A DNA stretch of 64,000 nucleotides from Bacillus pumilus (GTDB lineage Bacteria > Bacillota > Bacilli > Bacillales > Bacillaceae), in the NCBI RefSeq assembly GCF_002744245.1, contig NZ_NKHG01000112.1, positions 124,001 to 188,000 of the forward strand, given 5' to 3'. Shown here one piece after another: positions 10,188 to 21,617 of this stretch (position 1 is the first letter of the stretch; every line of letters begins with the position of its first letter). Under the pieces are notes generated by a model. It was given only the letters and a program-made list of their open reading frames with translations, did no database searches and was not told the origin of the DNA. The position numbers were made by a program, and so were the translations under genes.

Positions 10188-11477
10188 TTATGAATTTTGA
10201 AGTTCTTCTATTTCTTGGTCATTCAGCTTTTCACGCCAGATGGTTGCACCCAAGCCTTCAAGCTTCTCCTCAAGCATACTATATCCTCTGTCTATATGTT
10301 CAAGCCCTGTGATTTCGGTCACGCCGTCTGCCATTAACCCTGCGACAACGAGACAAGCACCTGCACGCAGATCACTTGCTTTCACCTTTGCCCCTTGGAG
10401 CTGAGTTTGTCCGGTAATAATAGCAGATCTTCCTTCTACCTTCATATTTGCACCCATTCGACGCAATTCGTCAATGTGTTTAAAGCGGGCAGAGTAGATC
10501 GTATCTGTGACAACACTTGTGCCTTTCGCTTTTGTTAACAAGGCCGTCATCGGCTGCTGAAGGTCAGTCGGAAAGCCCGGGTACACAAGGGTTTTGATAT
10601 CGACAGGCTTGAGTCCTTCGTTCCTGCCAACAATGAGCATCTGATCGTTACTCGTTTCAATGGTGAACCCCATCTCTCTAAGTTTCGCCGTAATTGATTC
10701 TAAATGAGTTGGGATCACATTATCAAGTACAACTTCATCTCCCATCGCTGCACCAGCAATTAAAAACGTACCTGCTTCTATGCGATCAGGAATAATTGAA
10801 TGCTTGCAGCCATGAAGAGATTCTACACCCTCGATCCGAATCACATCAGTGCCCGCACCTTTGATTTTGGCTCCCATGCTTGCAAGCAGTGTCGATACAT
10901 CAATAATTTCGGGCTCTTTTGCGGCATTTTCAATTACCGTTTTGCCTTCAGCCAGCACGGCCGCCAGCATAATATTGATGGTCGCACCTACACTCACAAC
11001 ATCAAGGTAAATACGTGCTCCGACTAATTTTTCAGCACGCAAATAAATGGCACCCTGCTCGTTTGTCACCTCGGCTCCAAGTGCTTCAAAGCCTTTGATA
11101 TGCTGATCGATCGGTCTAGGCCCTAAGTGACATCCTCCTGGCAAACCAATAACGGCCTGTTTGAACCTGCCTAGCATCGCCCCCATTAAATAATAGGACG
11201 CACGCAATTTTTTCACTTTCCCATTAGGAAGCGGCATACTGATCATTGCTTTGGGATTGACAACCATTTCACCTTTTTCAAATGTCACCTTCCCACCAAT
11301 TTCTTCTAACAGATCTCGTAACGTGTCAATATCTGAAATATGCGGAAGGCCCTCAATGGTTACTGGAGAATTAGCGAGAATCGTGGCAGGAATCAGTGCC
11401 ACAGCACTATTTTTCGCACCACTAATATGTACGGTCCCGCGCAAGGGGTCACCGCCGGCAATGTTTAACTTTTCCAT
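10188..11477 (-). CDS. murAB: UDP-N-acetylglucosamine 1-carboxyvinyltransferase (MurA paralogue 2)
   Basis: First committed step of peptidoglycan synthesis: enolpyruvyl transfer from PEP to UDP-GlcNAc. The 429-residue protein has the two-domain EPSP-synthase fold; the catalytic cysteine is visible in [16 protein letters not shown] (near 118), so fosfomycin sensitivity is expected. Lys and Asn of the N-terminal SGAKNSAVA bind substrate. Low-GC Gram-positives carry two paralogues; location between glpX and the transaldolase gene identifies this as the MurAB (MurZ) copy rather than MurAA. Confidence 0.93.
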   Translation of the reverse strand: MEKLNIAGGDPLRGTVHISGAKNSAVALIPATILANSPVTIEGLPHISDIDTLRDLLEEIGGKVTFEKGEMVVNPKAMISMPLPNGKVKKLRASYYLMGAMLGRFKQAVIGLPGGCHLGPRPIDQHIKGFEALGAEVTNEQGAIYLRAEKLVGARIYLDVVSVGATINIMLAAVLAEGKTVIENAAKEPEIIDVSTLLASMGAKIKGAGTDVIRIEGVESLHGCKHSIIPDRIEAGTFLIAGAAMGDEVVLDNVIPTHLESITAKLREMGFTIETSNDQMLIVGRNEGLKPVDIKTLVYPGFPTDLQQPMTALLTKAKGTSVVTDTIYSARFKHIDELRRMGANMKVEGRSAIITGQTQLQGAKVKASDLRAGACLVVAGLMADGVTEITGLEHIDRGYSMLEEKLEGLGATIWREKLNDQEIEELQNS

Positions 11478-11692
11478 ATTTATCTCCCTTCTTAAAGAAG
11501 ATCACTGTTGGAGTTATACTGTTTGTGGATGTCGTCGCGCTTTAAAAGGTCTTGTCCAAAATTTAGCCAATATCAAGAGAAAGAATACAGGTTAAACGAA
11601 ATTTGTCGGAAGAAAAATAATCGAAGCTTTGCGAGGCTGTGATGTTCTCTTCTTTGCACAAAACATTTCTTAGCGTTTTTTAGGAAAACTGC

Positions 11693-11720
11693 GGCAAACG
11701 GAAGGGTTTTTCCGCCTGCC
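11693..11720 (-). terminator. Probable terminator after the transaldolase gene
   Basis: On the minus strand GGCAGGCGGAA and TTCCGTTTGCC can pair with one bulge; the following T-run is poor. The interval 11478-11692 (murAB upstream region) holds no ORF that I can support. Confidence 0.4.
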
Positions 11721-11728
11721 ACAATCAC

Positions 11729-12382
<654 letters not shown>

Positions 12383-12437
12383 CTATCAATAAATTGTCTG
12401 ACATGTAAATTTGATTGCGCTTTCTCAAGATATGGAG

Positions 12438-12464
12438 AAAACCGCCTGTGACTCAGGCGGCTTT
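12438..12464 (-). terminator. fbaA terminator
   Basis: On the minus strand CCGCCTG and CAGGCGG form the core of a GC-rich stem followed by TTTTC, 15 bases after the fbaA stop. Confidence 0.8.
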
Positions 12465-12478
12465 CGGTTCTCATCAAA

Positions 12479-13336
12479 TTATGCTTGGTTAGAAGAACCA
12501 AATTCACGCATTTTGCCGATAACAGTCGCTTTAATTGCGTCACGAGCTGGTCCAAGATATTTACGTGGATCATACTCTTCTGTTTTTGCAGCAAGTGTTT
12601 CGCGAACTGCTTTCGCAGAAGCAATTTGGTTTTCAGTGTTTACATTGATTTTTGCTGTCCCAAGTGAGATTGCACGCTTGATGTCAGCAGTCGGGATACC
12701 TGTTCCGCCGTGAAGAACAAGTGGAAGACCTGTTGTTTTTCCAATTTCTTCCATTTCAGCGAAACCAAGGTTTGGTTCACCTTTGTATGGACCATGGACT
12801 GAACCTAGAGCAGGTGCAAGGCAGTCAATGCCAGTGCGTTCTACAAGCTCTTGACACTCTTTTGGATCAGCATAAATAACGCCCTCAGCGATGACGTCGT
12901 CTTCTTGTCCACCAACAGTTCCAAGCTCAGCTTCTACAGATACACCGTGGAAATGTGCAAGCTCAACTACTTTTGCAGTTGTTGCCACGTTCTCATCAAA
13001 TGGATGGTGAGAAGCATCGATCATGACAGAAGTAAATCCTGCATGAATCGCTTTTGCACAAGATTCAAAGCTTGAACCGTGATCTAAATGAATCGCAACA
13101 GGAACTGTTACATTATATTCCTCGATTAACGCTTTAACCATTGCGACAACTGTTTTGAAGCCGCCCATGTAGCGTCCTGCTCCTTCAGATACTCCTAAGA
13201 TAACTGGAGATTTCTCTTCTTCAGCAGCTTGTAAAATCGCTTGCGTAAATTCTAAGTTATTTAAGTTAAACTGTCCAACAGCGTAACCTTTTTCCTTTGC
13301 ATCTTTCAACATTTCTGTCATTGAAACTAAAGGCAT
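12479..13336 (-). CDS. fbaA: Fructose-bisphosphate aldolase, class II
   Basis: Zinc-dependent aldolase of glycolysis and gluconeogenesis. The 285-residue TIM barrel shows the class II metal-binding motif [11 protein letters not shown] (near 81; His and Asp ligands), a further ligand region at [14 protein letters not shown] (near 134), and the phosphate-binding LVLHGGTGI near 205. The length equals that of B. subtilis FbaA. The sequence is very highly conserved, in keeping with a highly expressed gene. It lies between spo0F and tal, all on the minus strand. Confidence 0.97.
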   Translation of the reverse strand: MPLVSMTEMLKDAKEKGYAVGQFNLNNLEFTQAILQAAEEEKSPVILGVSEGAGRYMGGFKTVVAMVKALIEEYNVTVPVAIHLDHGSSFESCAKAIHAGFTSVMIDASHHPFDENVATTAKVVELAHFHGVSVEAELGTVGGQEDDVIAEGVIYADPKECQELVERTGIDCLAPALGSVHGPYKGEPNLGFAEMEEIGKTTGLPLVLHGGTGIPTADIKRAISLGTAKINVNTENQIASAKAVRETLAAKTEEYDPRKYLGPARDAIKATVIGKMREFGSSNQA

Positions 13337-13514
13337 GATGAAAAATCCTCCCTATGTAGCTAATTTGCTTACTAAAAAAAGCTCTCCACCCTAGCATGAC
13401 CAGATTTTCTCGCCATATGTAAACTTTCAAAGTCAGATCGCTTTCTTCTTCTTATCTAGAATACCAATTATTCGACAAATCGGCAACAGAATGACTCGAT
13501 TCAATCATTTCCAT

Positions 13515-13889
13515 CTAACCATTTGTTTCAAGGGGCAAGTATTCTTTGACTGCATCTCGGATTTCATCAATATCGAATGGTTTTGCAAAGTGCGTCAATG
13601 CGCCGAGTTCTTTGGATTCTTGAATCATGTCTAGTTCGCCATAGGCTGTCATAATGATTACACGGATGTCTTTATCAATTAATTTCATCCGTTTTAAAAT
13701 CTCAATCCCATCCATTCCGGGAATTTTCATATCTAGCAGAACAAGGTTCGGTCTATGGTTTTTCACAATATCTAACGCCTGTAGTCCATTGGCCGCTTGG
13801 AAGGTTTGATAGCCTTCTTTATGAAACACTTCATTCAGTAATATTCGAATACCGTACTGATCATCGACAATTAAAATTTTCTCATTCAT
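13515..13889 (-). CDS. spo0F: Sporulation phosphorelay response regulator Spo0F
   Basis: Single-domain receiver that accepts phosphate from sporulation kinases and passes it to Spo0B, on the way to Spo0A. All receiver landmarks are present in 124 residues: the acidic pair in IVDDQYG (10-11), phosphorylated Asp54 in VLLDMKIPG, the switch Thr82 in MTAYGE and the invariant Lys in AKPFDI (104). There is no output domain. A sigma-H-type promoter is visible upstream, in line with sigma-H-dependent induction in B. subtilis, and TGTCGTA (minus strand, about 13989-13995) is one mismatch from a Spo0A box. Confidence 0.98.
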   Translation of the reverse strand: MNEKILIVDDQYGIRILLNEVFHKEGYQTFQAANGLQALDIVKNHRPNLVLLDMKIPGMDGIEILKRMKLIDKDIRVIIMTAYGELDMIQESKELGALTHFAKPFDIDEIRDAVKEYLPLETNG

Positions 13890-13943
13890 CTGTTACACCC
13901 CATTGCTTTCATTTTTCGCCATAAAAAGAGCAGTTGTTAAATA

Positions 13944-13970
13944 ATTCTGTTTGATTTTCACATTTCCTTT
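13944..13970 (-). promoter_or_regulatory. Sigma-H promoter of spo0F
   Basis: On the minus strand AAAGGAAAT, 11 bases, ACAGAAT, which fits the sigma-H pattern RnAGGAwWW-N11/12-RnnGAAT. It lies about 55 bases upstream of the spo0F start. Confidence 0.65.
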
Positions 13971-14069
13971 AATTATAATAGTTTACTTTACGACATTTTC
14001 TGAGCATTTTTCCTAATATTCTCTTTATATTCTATTATAAAATGATCTGACCGAAGGAGGAAATGAGTC

Positions 14070-14600
14070 TTGTTAAAAATTTTCACAACCCAGTTATCAG
14101 GTATTTTTTCACGTATCGGAGAGAAACAAGCAGAAGCGATTGAAGATGGCGCACGCCTTCTTGCTCAAGCAGTGGTTAGTGGGCATGCGGTTTATTTCCA
14201 TGGAAAGAATGAACTAGCTGCTGTGGCCTTAGAGGCATCCGAAAGCAAGGAGCCATTTCCCGGTGCAAAAGTGCTGCCGCAGGATCAAAAGGGGCGCAGC
14301 TTACTTCATCCAAGTGACAGGGTGCTGCTATTTTATACAGATCCAGAAGATCAGGAGATCCAATCCCTTGTAAAAGCACTATACACGCAAGGTACGCCCA
14401 TTGTAGGAGTGGGGCCCGCACAAAAGGAGCCGTCAGTGATTGAAGAGCATTGTGATGTCCACATTGATTTCCAGCTTAAAAAACCACTTGTGCCTGCTGA
14501 AGATGGAACAAGATTCGGCTATCCTGCTTTGATGACCTGTTTATACGTCTACCATGCACTATCTTTTACTGTGAAAGAAATCGTTGAGGAATATGAATAA
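14070..14600 (+). CDS. ywjG: YwjG, DUF2529 family protein
   Basis: The 176-residue cytoplasmic protein has the layout of a SIS-like (sugar isomerase) fold: an N-terminal helix rich in Glu and Ala, then HAVYFHGKNE (near 37), VLLFYTD (near 88) and a glycine-rich VGVGPA (near 110). Its biochemical role is unknown. The start is a TTG with AAGGAGG 9 bases upstream. It is divergent from spo0F and convergent with pyrG, as ywjG is in B. subtilis, and the two convergent genes share a terminator. Confidence 0.85.
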   Translation: MLKIFTTQLSGIFSRIGEKQAEAIEDGARLLAQAVVSGHAVYFHGKNELAAVALEASESKEPFPGAKVLPQDQKGRSLLHPSDRVLLFYTDPEDQEIQSLVKALYTQGTPIVGVGPAQKEPSVIEEHCDVHIDFQLKKPLVPAEDGTRFGYPALMTCLYVYHALSFTVKEIVEEYE

Positions 14601-14638
14601 AAAAACGGCTGAGAAGATGATATTCTCGGCCGTTTTTT
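14601..14638. terminator. Bidirectional terminator between ywjG and pyrG
   Basis: AACGGC-TGAGAA pairs with TTCTCGG-CCGTT, with A-run and T-run flanks on the two sides, so it can serve both convergent genes. Confidence 0.85.
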
Positions 14639-14641
14639 GTT

Positions 14642-16402
<1,761 letters not shown>

Positions 16403-16413
16403 TTAGAGAGCCC

Positions 16414-16449
16414 AAAATACATACTACATAGTTCGCTCTCGAAAGTCAA
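16414..16449 (-). promoter_or_regulatory. Sigma-A promoter of pyrG
   Basis: On the minus strand TTGACT, 17 bases, TAGTAT, then 7 bases to GGGCTC, with the first G at 16413 as the probable start. A 5' GGGC start is required for the reiterative-transcription mechanism. Confidence 0.85.
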
Positions 16450-16486
16450 GACGGTTTTGTCCTGTTTGAAGACCGGTTTGAGAGGG

Positions 16487-17023
16487 TTATTTATCTTCCT
16501 CATCATCGCCTAAATCGTCTTCAGCAATTTCAGTTAAGCCATCATCATCTTCGTCATCATCGTCGTCGAAGTCTTCTATATCTTCGTCAATTTCTTCATC
16601 ATCTAAGTCAAGGTCATCGTCGTCTTCAACAAGAGCAAGGTCTTCTTCAAGCTCGTCGATTTCTTCTTCCTCTTCTATATCATCGAAGTCTTCTTCAACG
16701 ACAGCCACTTTCGCTTTTTTCTTTTTCGCTTTTGTTTTCACAGCTGGCTGAACTTCTTCTTCGATTTGATCAACTGGATACCAGCTGCGAAGTCCCCATC
16801 TTTGATCACCTAACGAAATAAAGCGGCCATCTATATTTAAGTCTGTATAAAATTGAGCTAGTCGATCATCTAGATCTGATTTTTGTATCCCTTGCAAACG
16901 GACCATTTCATCTATTAACTCGGAAAACGTAATCGGTGTTTTGCTGTCTCTGAAAATTTCATATGCAAGTTCAACTAAAGACATTTGCTTGAGCTGTTCC
17001 TGTGAGTATTCTTTCAAACTCAA
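16487..17023 (-). CDS. rpoE: DNA-directed RNA polymerase delta subunit
   Basis: Firmicute-specific RNA polymerase subunit that raises promoter selectivity and enzyme recycling. The 178-residue protein has a folded N-terminal winged-helix (HARE-HTH) domain (about 1-90, with the tryptophan-rich QRWGLRSWYPVDQ) and an unstructured, extremely acidic C-terminal tail of Asp and Glu broken by a short basic KAKKKKAK patch near 100. This charge pattern is diagnostic. The start is a TTG with AAGGGAG upstream. It lies upstream of pyrG as in B. subtilis. Confidence 0.95.
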   Translation of the reverse strand: MSLKEYSQEQLKQMSLVELAYEIFRDSKTPITFSELIDEMVRLQGIQKSDLDDRLAQFYTDLNIDGRFISLGDQRWGLRSWYPVDQIEEEVQPAVKTKAKKKKAKVAVVEEDFDDIEEEEEIDELEEDLALVEDDDDLDLDDEEIDEDIEDFDDDDDEDDDGLTEIAEDDLGDDEEDK

Positions 17024-17117
17024 GGTCAGACACTCCCTTTCTATTACATGTATGTATCCATTTATCAGTGAAATAATAAGTATTTATACCTTATTTTTAC
17101 GACAAACCATACCTCTC

Positions 17118-17146
17118 ATTATAAACAAATTAGAAGAGTTTATGCC
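17118..17146 (-). promoter_or_regulatory. Candidate rpoE promoter
   Basis: On the minus strand a perfect TATAAT (17118-17123) about 95 bases upstream of rpoE, with only a weak -35 (GGCATA-like) at 17 bases. The remaining interval to 17392 shows no supported gene. Confidence 0.35.
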
Positions 17147-17392
17147 ACCTTTATCGAGGTTAAATTTTGATTTTTTATCAAGAAGAGCACCCAGAGGTCC
17201 ATCATTTGTGTCGAATCGGACTAGTTCTTGTGCGCCCCACACATTTTGCGTGCTTTTTTGTCTTTCTTTTTAATCAAAACAAACCACTTATCCCCTTTAA
17301 AAAGGGAATTAATTCCTTCACAAAATGTTCACTTACGAGCATTTGATACAAAAATCTATAATGAATTGACTAATTTTGAGAGGTTGATCGAA

Positions 17393-17872
17393 TTGCCAAT
17401 GACAAAAAAAGAAGATAGACAGTTTGGTGTATTGATGTGTTTTTGCATGTTTTCAGTGATGTTCTTATACAATCTATTTGTAAATGGACTGCTTGGACAT
17501 ATGACGTGGATAGAAGGTGTACTCACTTACGTGATCGGTTTTGTCATCGCTTTGTTAATTGAAATGTGTATTGTTGAGCCTTTAGCAAAAAAAGCAGCCT
17601 TCCGCTTTGCACCGAAAGGCAAGAAAATCTATTTCATCCTCACTCTTTCCATCTGCATCATATTTGGGATGGTGTGTCTCATGTCTTTATGTGGATATTT
17701 GGTTCAAAGCTTCAGCACAGGATTTCAAACACAATCGATTCTTTCTGATTACTTTTCTATTTTCGGTCAGAATGTGATCATGGCGCTGCCCTTACAGCTT
17801 TTGATTATGGGACCACTTGTCCGTTATGTTTTTTTCAAATGGATGAAATCAAAACAGACAGCGGCGATATAG
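17393..17872 (+). CDS. DUF2798-type integral membrane protein
   Basis: About 159 residues with four hydrophobic segments arranged as two similar halves, each ending in a Pro-Leu turn followed by basic residues (VEPLAKKAAFRF near 65 and MGPLVRYVFFKWMK near 145), which is the DUF2798 pattern. Function unknown. I favour the TTG at 17393 (GAGAGG 9 bases upstream) or the ATG at 17399; the open frame extends upstream to 17228 but those codons lie before a TATAAT at 17357-17362 and look untranslated. It sits between rpoE and the fad operon, where I recall no counterpart in B. subtilis. Confidence 0.7.
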   Translation: MPMTKKEDRQFGVLMCFCMFSVMFLYNLFVNGLLGHMTWIEGVLTYVIGFVIALLIEMCIVEPLAKKAAFRFAPKGKKIYFILTLSICIIFGMVCLMSLCGYLVQSFSTGFQTQSILSDYFSIFGQNVIMALPLQLLIMGPLVRYVFFKWMKSKQTAAI

Positions 17873-17950
17873 GCGAATGGATACAGAGCTGTGTATATCG
17901 TTTTTAAAAAATTATCAAAACCTTAAATTAATACACTTTTATGCATTATT

Positions 17951-18154
17951 CTAAAGCTGGATGTTCTGAATTAATGAGAAAACCAAAGGTATGGTAAATA
18001 AAGTTCCCGCAGACATTAATACAATTAATTTTCTGCGGCTTTTTTCTTTTTCATTATTGTCCTTCTTTGAAGACTTCGTAAGTTCTGTGGAAACCATAAT
18101 CCATATAACCGTAGTTACTATTGCTAAAATGGTCATAAATGTTGTGGTCATCAT
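17951..18154 (-). CDS. Small membrane protein of unknown function
   Basis: 67 residues from the first of two adjacent ATG codons (18154 and 18151), with GGGGG 5-8 bases upstream. Two hydrophobic segments (about 4-22 and 45-62) flank a short, highly charged linker (TKSSKKDNNEKEKSRRK). No family recognised. It could be a two-helix membrane peptide; I see no toxin signature beyond that. It is isolated between the DUF2798 gene (convergent) and acdA. Confidence 0.55.
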   Translation of the reverse strand: MMTTTFMTILAIVTTVIWIMVSTELTKSSKKDNNEKEKSRRKLIVLMSAGTLFTIPLVFSLIQNIQL

Positions 18155-18413
18155 AACAACCCCCATATTTATATTTTTAACAATTTTATCATAATGCCAT
18201 ATAATATGGATCAATAATGGAAATTATTTAAAATTCAAGAAAACCTAGCTATTGCATTGTATGTGGGTTCAGCTAGACCATTGAAGCTCTTCCGCAATTT
18301 CATAGGGTATATCTCAACCGTAATATTCCAATACTCTGAAAAAGACCTTCAGATTTTGATAGAGATCAAAATTATCCAAAGGTCCTTTTACAGCTTAACG
18401 AAACGAACCAAAA

Positions 18414-18440
18414 CAGACCACCTTGAGATCAGGTGGTCTT
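18414..18440 (-). terminator. acdA (fad operon) terminator
   Basis: On the minus strand GACCACCT and AGGTGGTC form an 8-bp stem followed by TGTTTTGG, 11 bases beyond the acdA stop. Confidence 0.75.
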
Positions 18441-18450
18441 TACTCGTTTT

Positions 18451-19593
18451 CTACATATCTAGCAGTTTCCTTGAGATGACCAGCCGCTGGATCTCCTGTG
18501 TTCCTTCATAAATTTGGGTGATTTTTGCATCACGCATGTATCGTTCGACTGGGTAATCCTTTGTATAGCCGTATCCGCCGAAGATTTGAACGGCTTCTGT
18601 CGTCACCTTCATGGCTGTATCACCAGCAAAGAGTTTGGACATGGCTGATTCCTTTCCATACGGAAGCCCTTTTGATTCAAGCCATGCTGCCTGATAGGTG
18701 AGCAGCCTTGATGCCTCAATCGCTGTCGCCATATCGGCTAACTTGAAAGCGATCCCTTGCTGCTGAATGATGGGTTTGCCAAATTGCTTGCGCTCCTTTG
18801 CATAATTGACCGCCGCATCAAGAGCACCTTGAGCGATCCCAACAGCCTGTGCAGCAATGCCGTTCCTGCCGCCATCCAGCGTCATCATGGCTATTTTAAA
18901 TCCTTCTCCTTCTTGGCCAAGGCGGTTCCTTTCATGTATACGACAATCTTCAAATATGATTTCAGTTGTTGGCGATGAGCGTATGCCCAGCTTGCTTTCC
19001 TTTTTGCCAATCGAGAAGCCGGGTGTCTCTTTCTCTACAATAAAAGCAGTTGTATTTCGAGATGCAGCCTCTTGGTCAGTGACAGCAAACACAATATAGT
19101 AATCCGCAATACCTCCATTTGTAATAAATATCTTCGCACCGTTCAGTACGTATTCACTACCCGCTTTCACTGCTGTTGTCTTCATTCCTCCTGCATCTGA
19201 ACCTGAACCACTTTCAGTCAGTGCGTATGCTCCTATCTTCTGTCCCTCTGCTAGCGGCTTTAGATACGTCTCCTTTTGCTCCTCTGTGCCAAATGTATAA
19301 ATTGGCCATGAGGCAAGGGATGTGTGAGCAGAAAGGGTGACTCCGGTAGAGGCGCATACTCTTGAGAGCTCTTCAACCGCTATAACATAAGCCAAATAGT
19401 CACTGCCAATGCCGCCCACCTCCTCCGGCCAAGGTATGCCCGTTAAACCGAGCTCTGCCATCTGACGAAAAATAGATGGATCATAGGTCTCTGTCTCGTC
19501 TCGCTCTGCTGCTGTTGGCTCCACTTCATTTTTCGCAAAATCTCTCACCATTTTTTGTATCATTTCATGTTCGTCACTTAATTGGAACTGCAC
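18451..19593 (-). CDS. acdA: Acyl-CoA dehydrogenase
   Basis: FAD enzyme introducing the trans-2 double bond into acyl-CoA, first step of beta-oxidation. The 380-residue protein shows the family signatures [16 protein letters not shown] (near 125) and [22 protein letters not shown] (near 340), with the catalytic glutamate in IYEGTQEIQ near 366. The start is the GTG at 19593 with GAGGTGG 7 bases upstream; five upstream codons in frame overlap the ribosome site. It is the last gene of the five-gene operon, 16 bases after the preceding gene, and is orthologous to B. subtilis AcdA. Confidence 0.93.
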   Translation of the reverse strand: MQFQLSDEHEMIQKMVRDFAKNEVEPTAAERDETETYDPSIFRQMAELGLTGIPWPEEVGGIGSDYLAYVIAVEELSRVCASTGVTLSAHTSLASWPIYTFGTEEQKETYLKPLAEGQKIGAYALTESGSGSDAGGMKTTAVKAGSEYVLNGAKIFITNGGIADYYIVFAVTDQEAASRNTTAFIVEKETPGFSIGKKESKLGIRSSPTTEIIFEDCRIHERNRLGQEGEGFKIAMMTLDGGRNGIAAQAVGIAQGALDAAVNYAKERKQFGKPIIQQQGIAFKLADMATAIEASRLLTYQAAWLESKGLPYGKESAMSKLFAGDTAMKVTTEAVQIFGGYGYTKDYPVERYMRDAKITQIYEGTQEIQRLVISRKLLDM

Positions 19594-19609
19594 CCTGAGC
19601 CACCTCATT

Positions 19610-20722
19610 TCATATTAGCTGTTTACAAATGACCAGCCTTTGAATTTCACTTGTTCCTTCATAGATTTCACAAATTTTCGCATCACGAAAGTAGCGCTCT
19701 GCGTGATATCGATTTGTATAACCATCCATGCCAAGCAAATGGATGACTTCTGTACTGATCTCAACCGCCGTTTTGGAGGCAAATAACTTCGCCATCGACG
19801 CTTCCTTTGTGACCGGACGATTCGCCTCTTTATAAGAAGCCGCTTGATAGACAAGGAGCTTGGCCGCTTCCCACTTCGCTGCTAGATCACCAAGACGAAT
19901 GGTCGTTTCAAGGCCGGCTGGATGCTGCTTTAAATAAGTCACTGCCTCAGTTAATGCGGCTTCTGCAATGCCTAGGCTTTGGGCTGCAATACCGATCCTT
20001 CCCGCATTTAAGCTAGACATGGCAATTCGGAAGCCCTCTCCTTCTGCACCGAGCAGCTGCCCCTTCGGAATGCGTACGCCATCAAAATGCAGCGTCACTG
20101 TTTTTGATCCGTGAAGCCCCATCTTTTTCTCATCTTTTCCGATTGTAAATCCCGGTGTATCTTTCTCAACAATGAACGCCGATATATTTTTTTTAGTAGA
20201 ACCAGGGTCTGTCACTGCAAATACAAGATACAGCTCTGCTTCCCCGCCGCTCGTGATAAAAATTTTCGTTCCATTTAACACATAGTGGTCGTCTACCCGC
20301 TCTGCTCTTAGCTGAATATTGGAAGCATCTGATCCAGCTGTTGGTTCAGTCAGACAAAAGGCTCCCAGCTTTTGACCGGTTGCAAGCAGTGGAACATAGG
20401 ATGCTTTTTGCTTGGTTGTTCCAAAAGCCAAAATAGGCATCGTCACAACAGATGTATGAACGGATACAATGACACCGATGGTTGCACTCACCTTCGACAA
20501 TTCATGAATCGCAAGGAAATACGTTGTAAAATCTGCTCCTAATCCTTGATACGTAGCTGGTATCGGAATCCCTAGAAAGCCTTGACGTCCCATCTCAGCT
20601 AACAGTGTTCTCGGAAACCGGCCTTGTTCCATGGCTTCTATTTCAGGACCTACATGCTGGCGTGCAAATTCTGCTATCTGTTTCCTCCAAAGACGTTGTT
20701 TTTCCGTTAGCAAAACATCCAT
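19610..20722 (-). CDS. Acyl-CoA dehydrogenase, MmgC-like
   Basis: A second acyl-CoA dehydrogenase of 370 residues, clearly paralogous to acd[17 protein letters not shown] near 123, [22 protein letters not shown] near 330 and the glutamate in IYEGTSEIQ near 356. I start at the ATG at 20722 (GGGGGAG 5 bases upstream); 33 upstream codons in frame overlap the preceding gene and are rejected. Together with the thiolase and hydroxyacyl-CoA dehydrogenase upstream it reproduces the mmgA-mmgB-mmgC set of B. subtilis, so a role on short-chain acyl-CoA is likely. Substrate range is inferred. Confidence 0.88.
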   Translation of the reverse strand: MDVLLTEKQRLWRKQIAEFARQHVGPEIEAMEQGRFPRTLLAEMGRQGFLGIPIPATYQGLGADFTTYFLAIHELSKVSATIGVIVSVHTSVVTMPILAFGTTKQKASYVPLLATGQKLGAFCLTEPTAGSDASNIQLRAERVDDHYVLNGTKIFITSGGEAELYLVFAVTDPGSTKKNISAFIVEKDTPGFTIGKDEKKMGLHGSKTVTLHFDGVRIPKGQLLGAEGEGFRIAMSSLNAGRIGIAAQSLGIAEAALTEAVTYLKQHPAGLETTIRLGDLAAKWEAAKLLVYQAASYKEANRPVTKEASMAKLFASKTAVEISTEVIHLLGMDGYTNRYHAERYFRDAKICEIYEGTSEIQRLVICKQLI

Positions 20723-20733
20723 CCTGACTCCCC

Positions 20734-21597
20734 CTATGAGTGGTCGTGGTATGTGTAAAAGCCTCTCTTTGTCTTTTTGCCGAGCCAGCCTGCGCTTACG
20801 TATTTTTTCAAAAGAGGACAAGGACGATATTTGCTATCTCCAAGACCCTCGTGAAGGGTATTCATAATAAATAAACATGTATCAAGTCCAATCAAATCAG
20901 CGAGACGAAGCGGACCCATTGGATGGTTCATCCCAAGTGTCATGATGCCGTCAATGCTTTCTGCATCTGCCACACCTTCATAAAGGGTGTAAATGGCTTC
21001 ATTGATCATTGGCATCAAAATGCGATTTGAAATAAAGCCTGGAAAGTCTTCCACTTCTATCGGCTTTTTGTTTAATTTCTTGGCTGTTTCAAAAACGACT
21101 TGATACGTTTTGTCATTCGTTTGCAGCGCACGGATGACTTCAACCAGTTTCATCACAGGAACCGGGTTCATAAAATGCATGCCAATGACTTGCTCTGGCC
21201 TTTTCGTAACGGCTGCTAGTTCTGTGATTGACAGAGAAGACGTATTTGTTGCAAATATCGTCTCAGCCTCTGCAAATTGATCGAGGGTTTGAAAGATTTG
21301 TTTCTTAACACTCATTTGTTCAGATACTGCTTCAACCACTAAATGTGCCTGCTGTACGTCTTTTAAATCCGTTGAGACAGCAAGCCGCTGCGTAATATCA
21401 CGGACTGCTTGATGTGCCAGCTTTCCTTTTTCCGCTCGTTTCGTCAGCTGTTTGGTCATTGAGGATATGGCTCTATGAATCTGCTCTTCTGCTGTATCAT
21501 GGAGCAGGACTGTGTAGCCTGACTGCGCAAATACTTGGGCAATGCCTGATCCCATTTGACCAGCTCCAACGACCATGACGGTCTCTTCTGTATGCAT
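20734..21597 (-). CDS. 3-hydroxybutyryl-CoA dehydrogenase, MmgB-like
   Basis: NAD(P)-dependent oxidation of 3-hydroxyacyl-CoA. The 287-residue protein opens with a Rossmann loop VMVVGAGQMGSGIAQVFA (residues 7-24), has the family signature ATNTSSLSITELA (near 118), the catalytic His in GMHFMNPVPVMKLVEV (near 140) and a C-terminal dimerisation domain beginning DFPGFISNRIL. The start ATG at 21597 has GGGAGG 11 bases upstream, and 23 upstream codons in frame overlap the thiolase gene. Length equals B. subtilis MmgB (287). Confidence 0.9.
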   Translation of the reverse strand: MHTEETVMVVGAGQMGSGIAQVFAQSGYTVLLHDTAEEQIHRAISSMTKQLTKRAEKGKLAHQAVRDITQRLAVSTDLKDVQQAHLVVEAVSEQMSVKKQIFQTLDQFAEAETIFATNTSSLSITELAAVTKRPEQVIGMHFMNPVPVMKLVEVIRALQTNDKTYQVVFETAKKLNKKPIEVEDFPGFISNRILMPMINEAIYTLYEGVADAESIDGIMTLGMNHPMGPLRLADLIGLDTCLFIMNTLHEGLGDSKYRPCPLLKKYVSAGWLGKKTKRGFYTYHDHS

Positions 21598-21617
21598 GAC
21601 AATAAACGCCTCCCTTC

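Noticed and set aside
13471-13477. Spo0A box TTCGACA between spo0F and fbaA
   Set aside because: A perfect 7-mer, but isolated, downstream of spo0F and with no known Spo0A control of fbaA; chance is likely.
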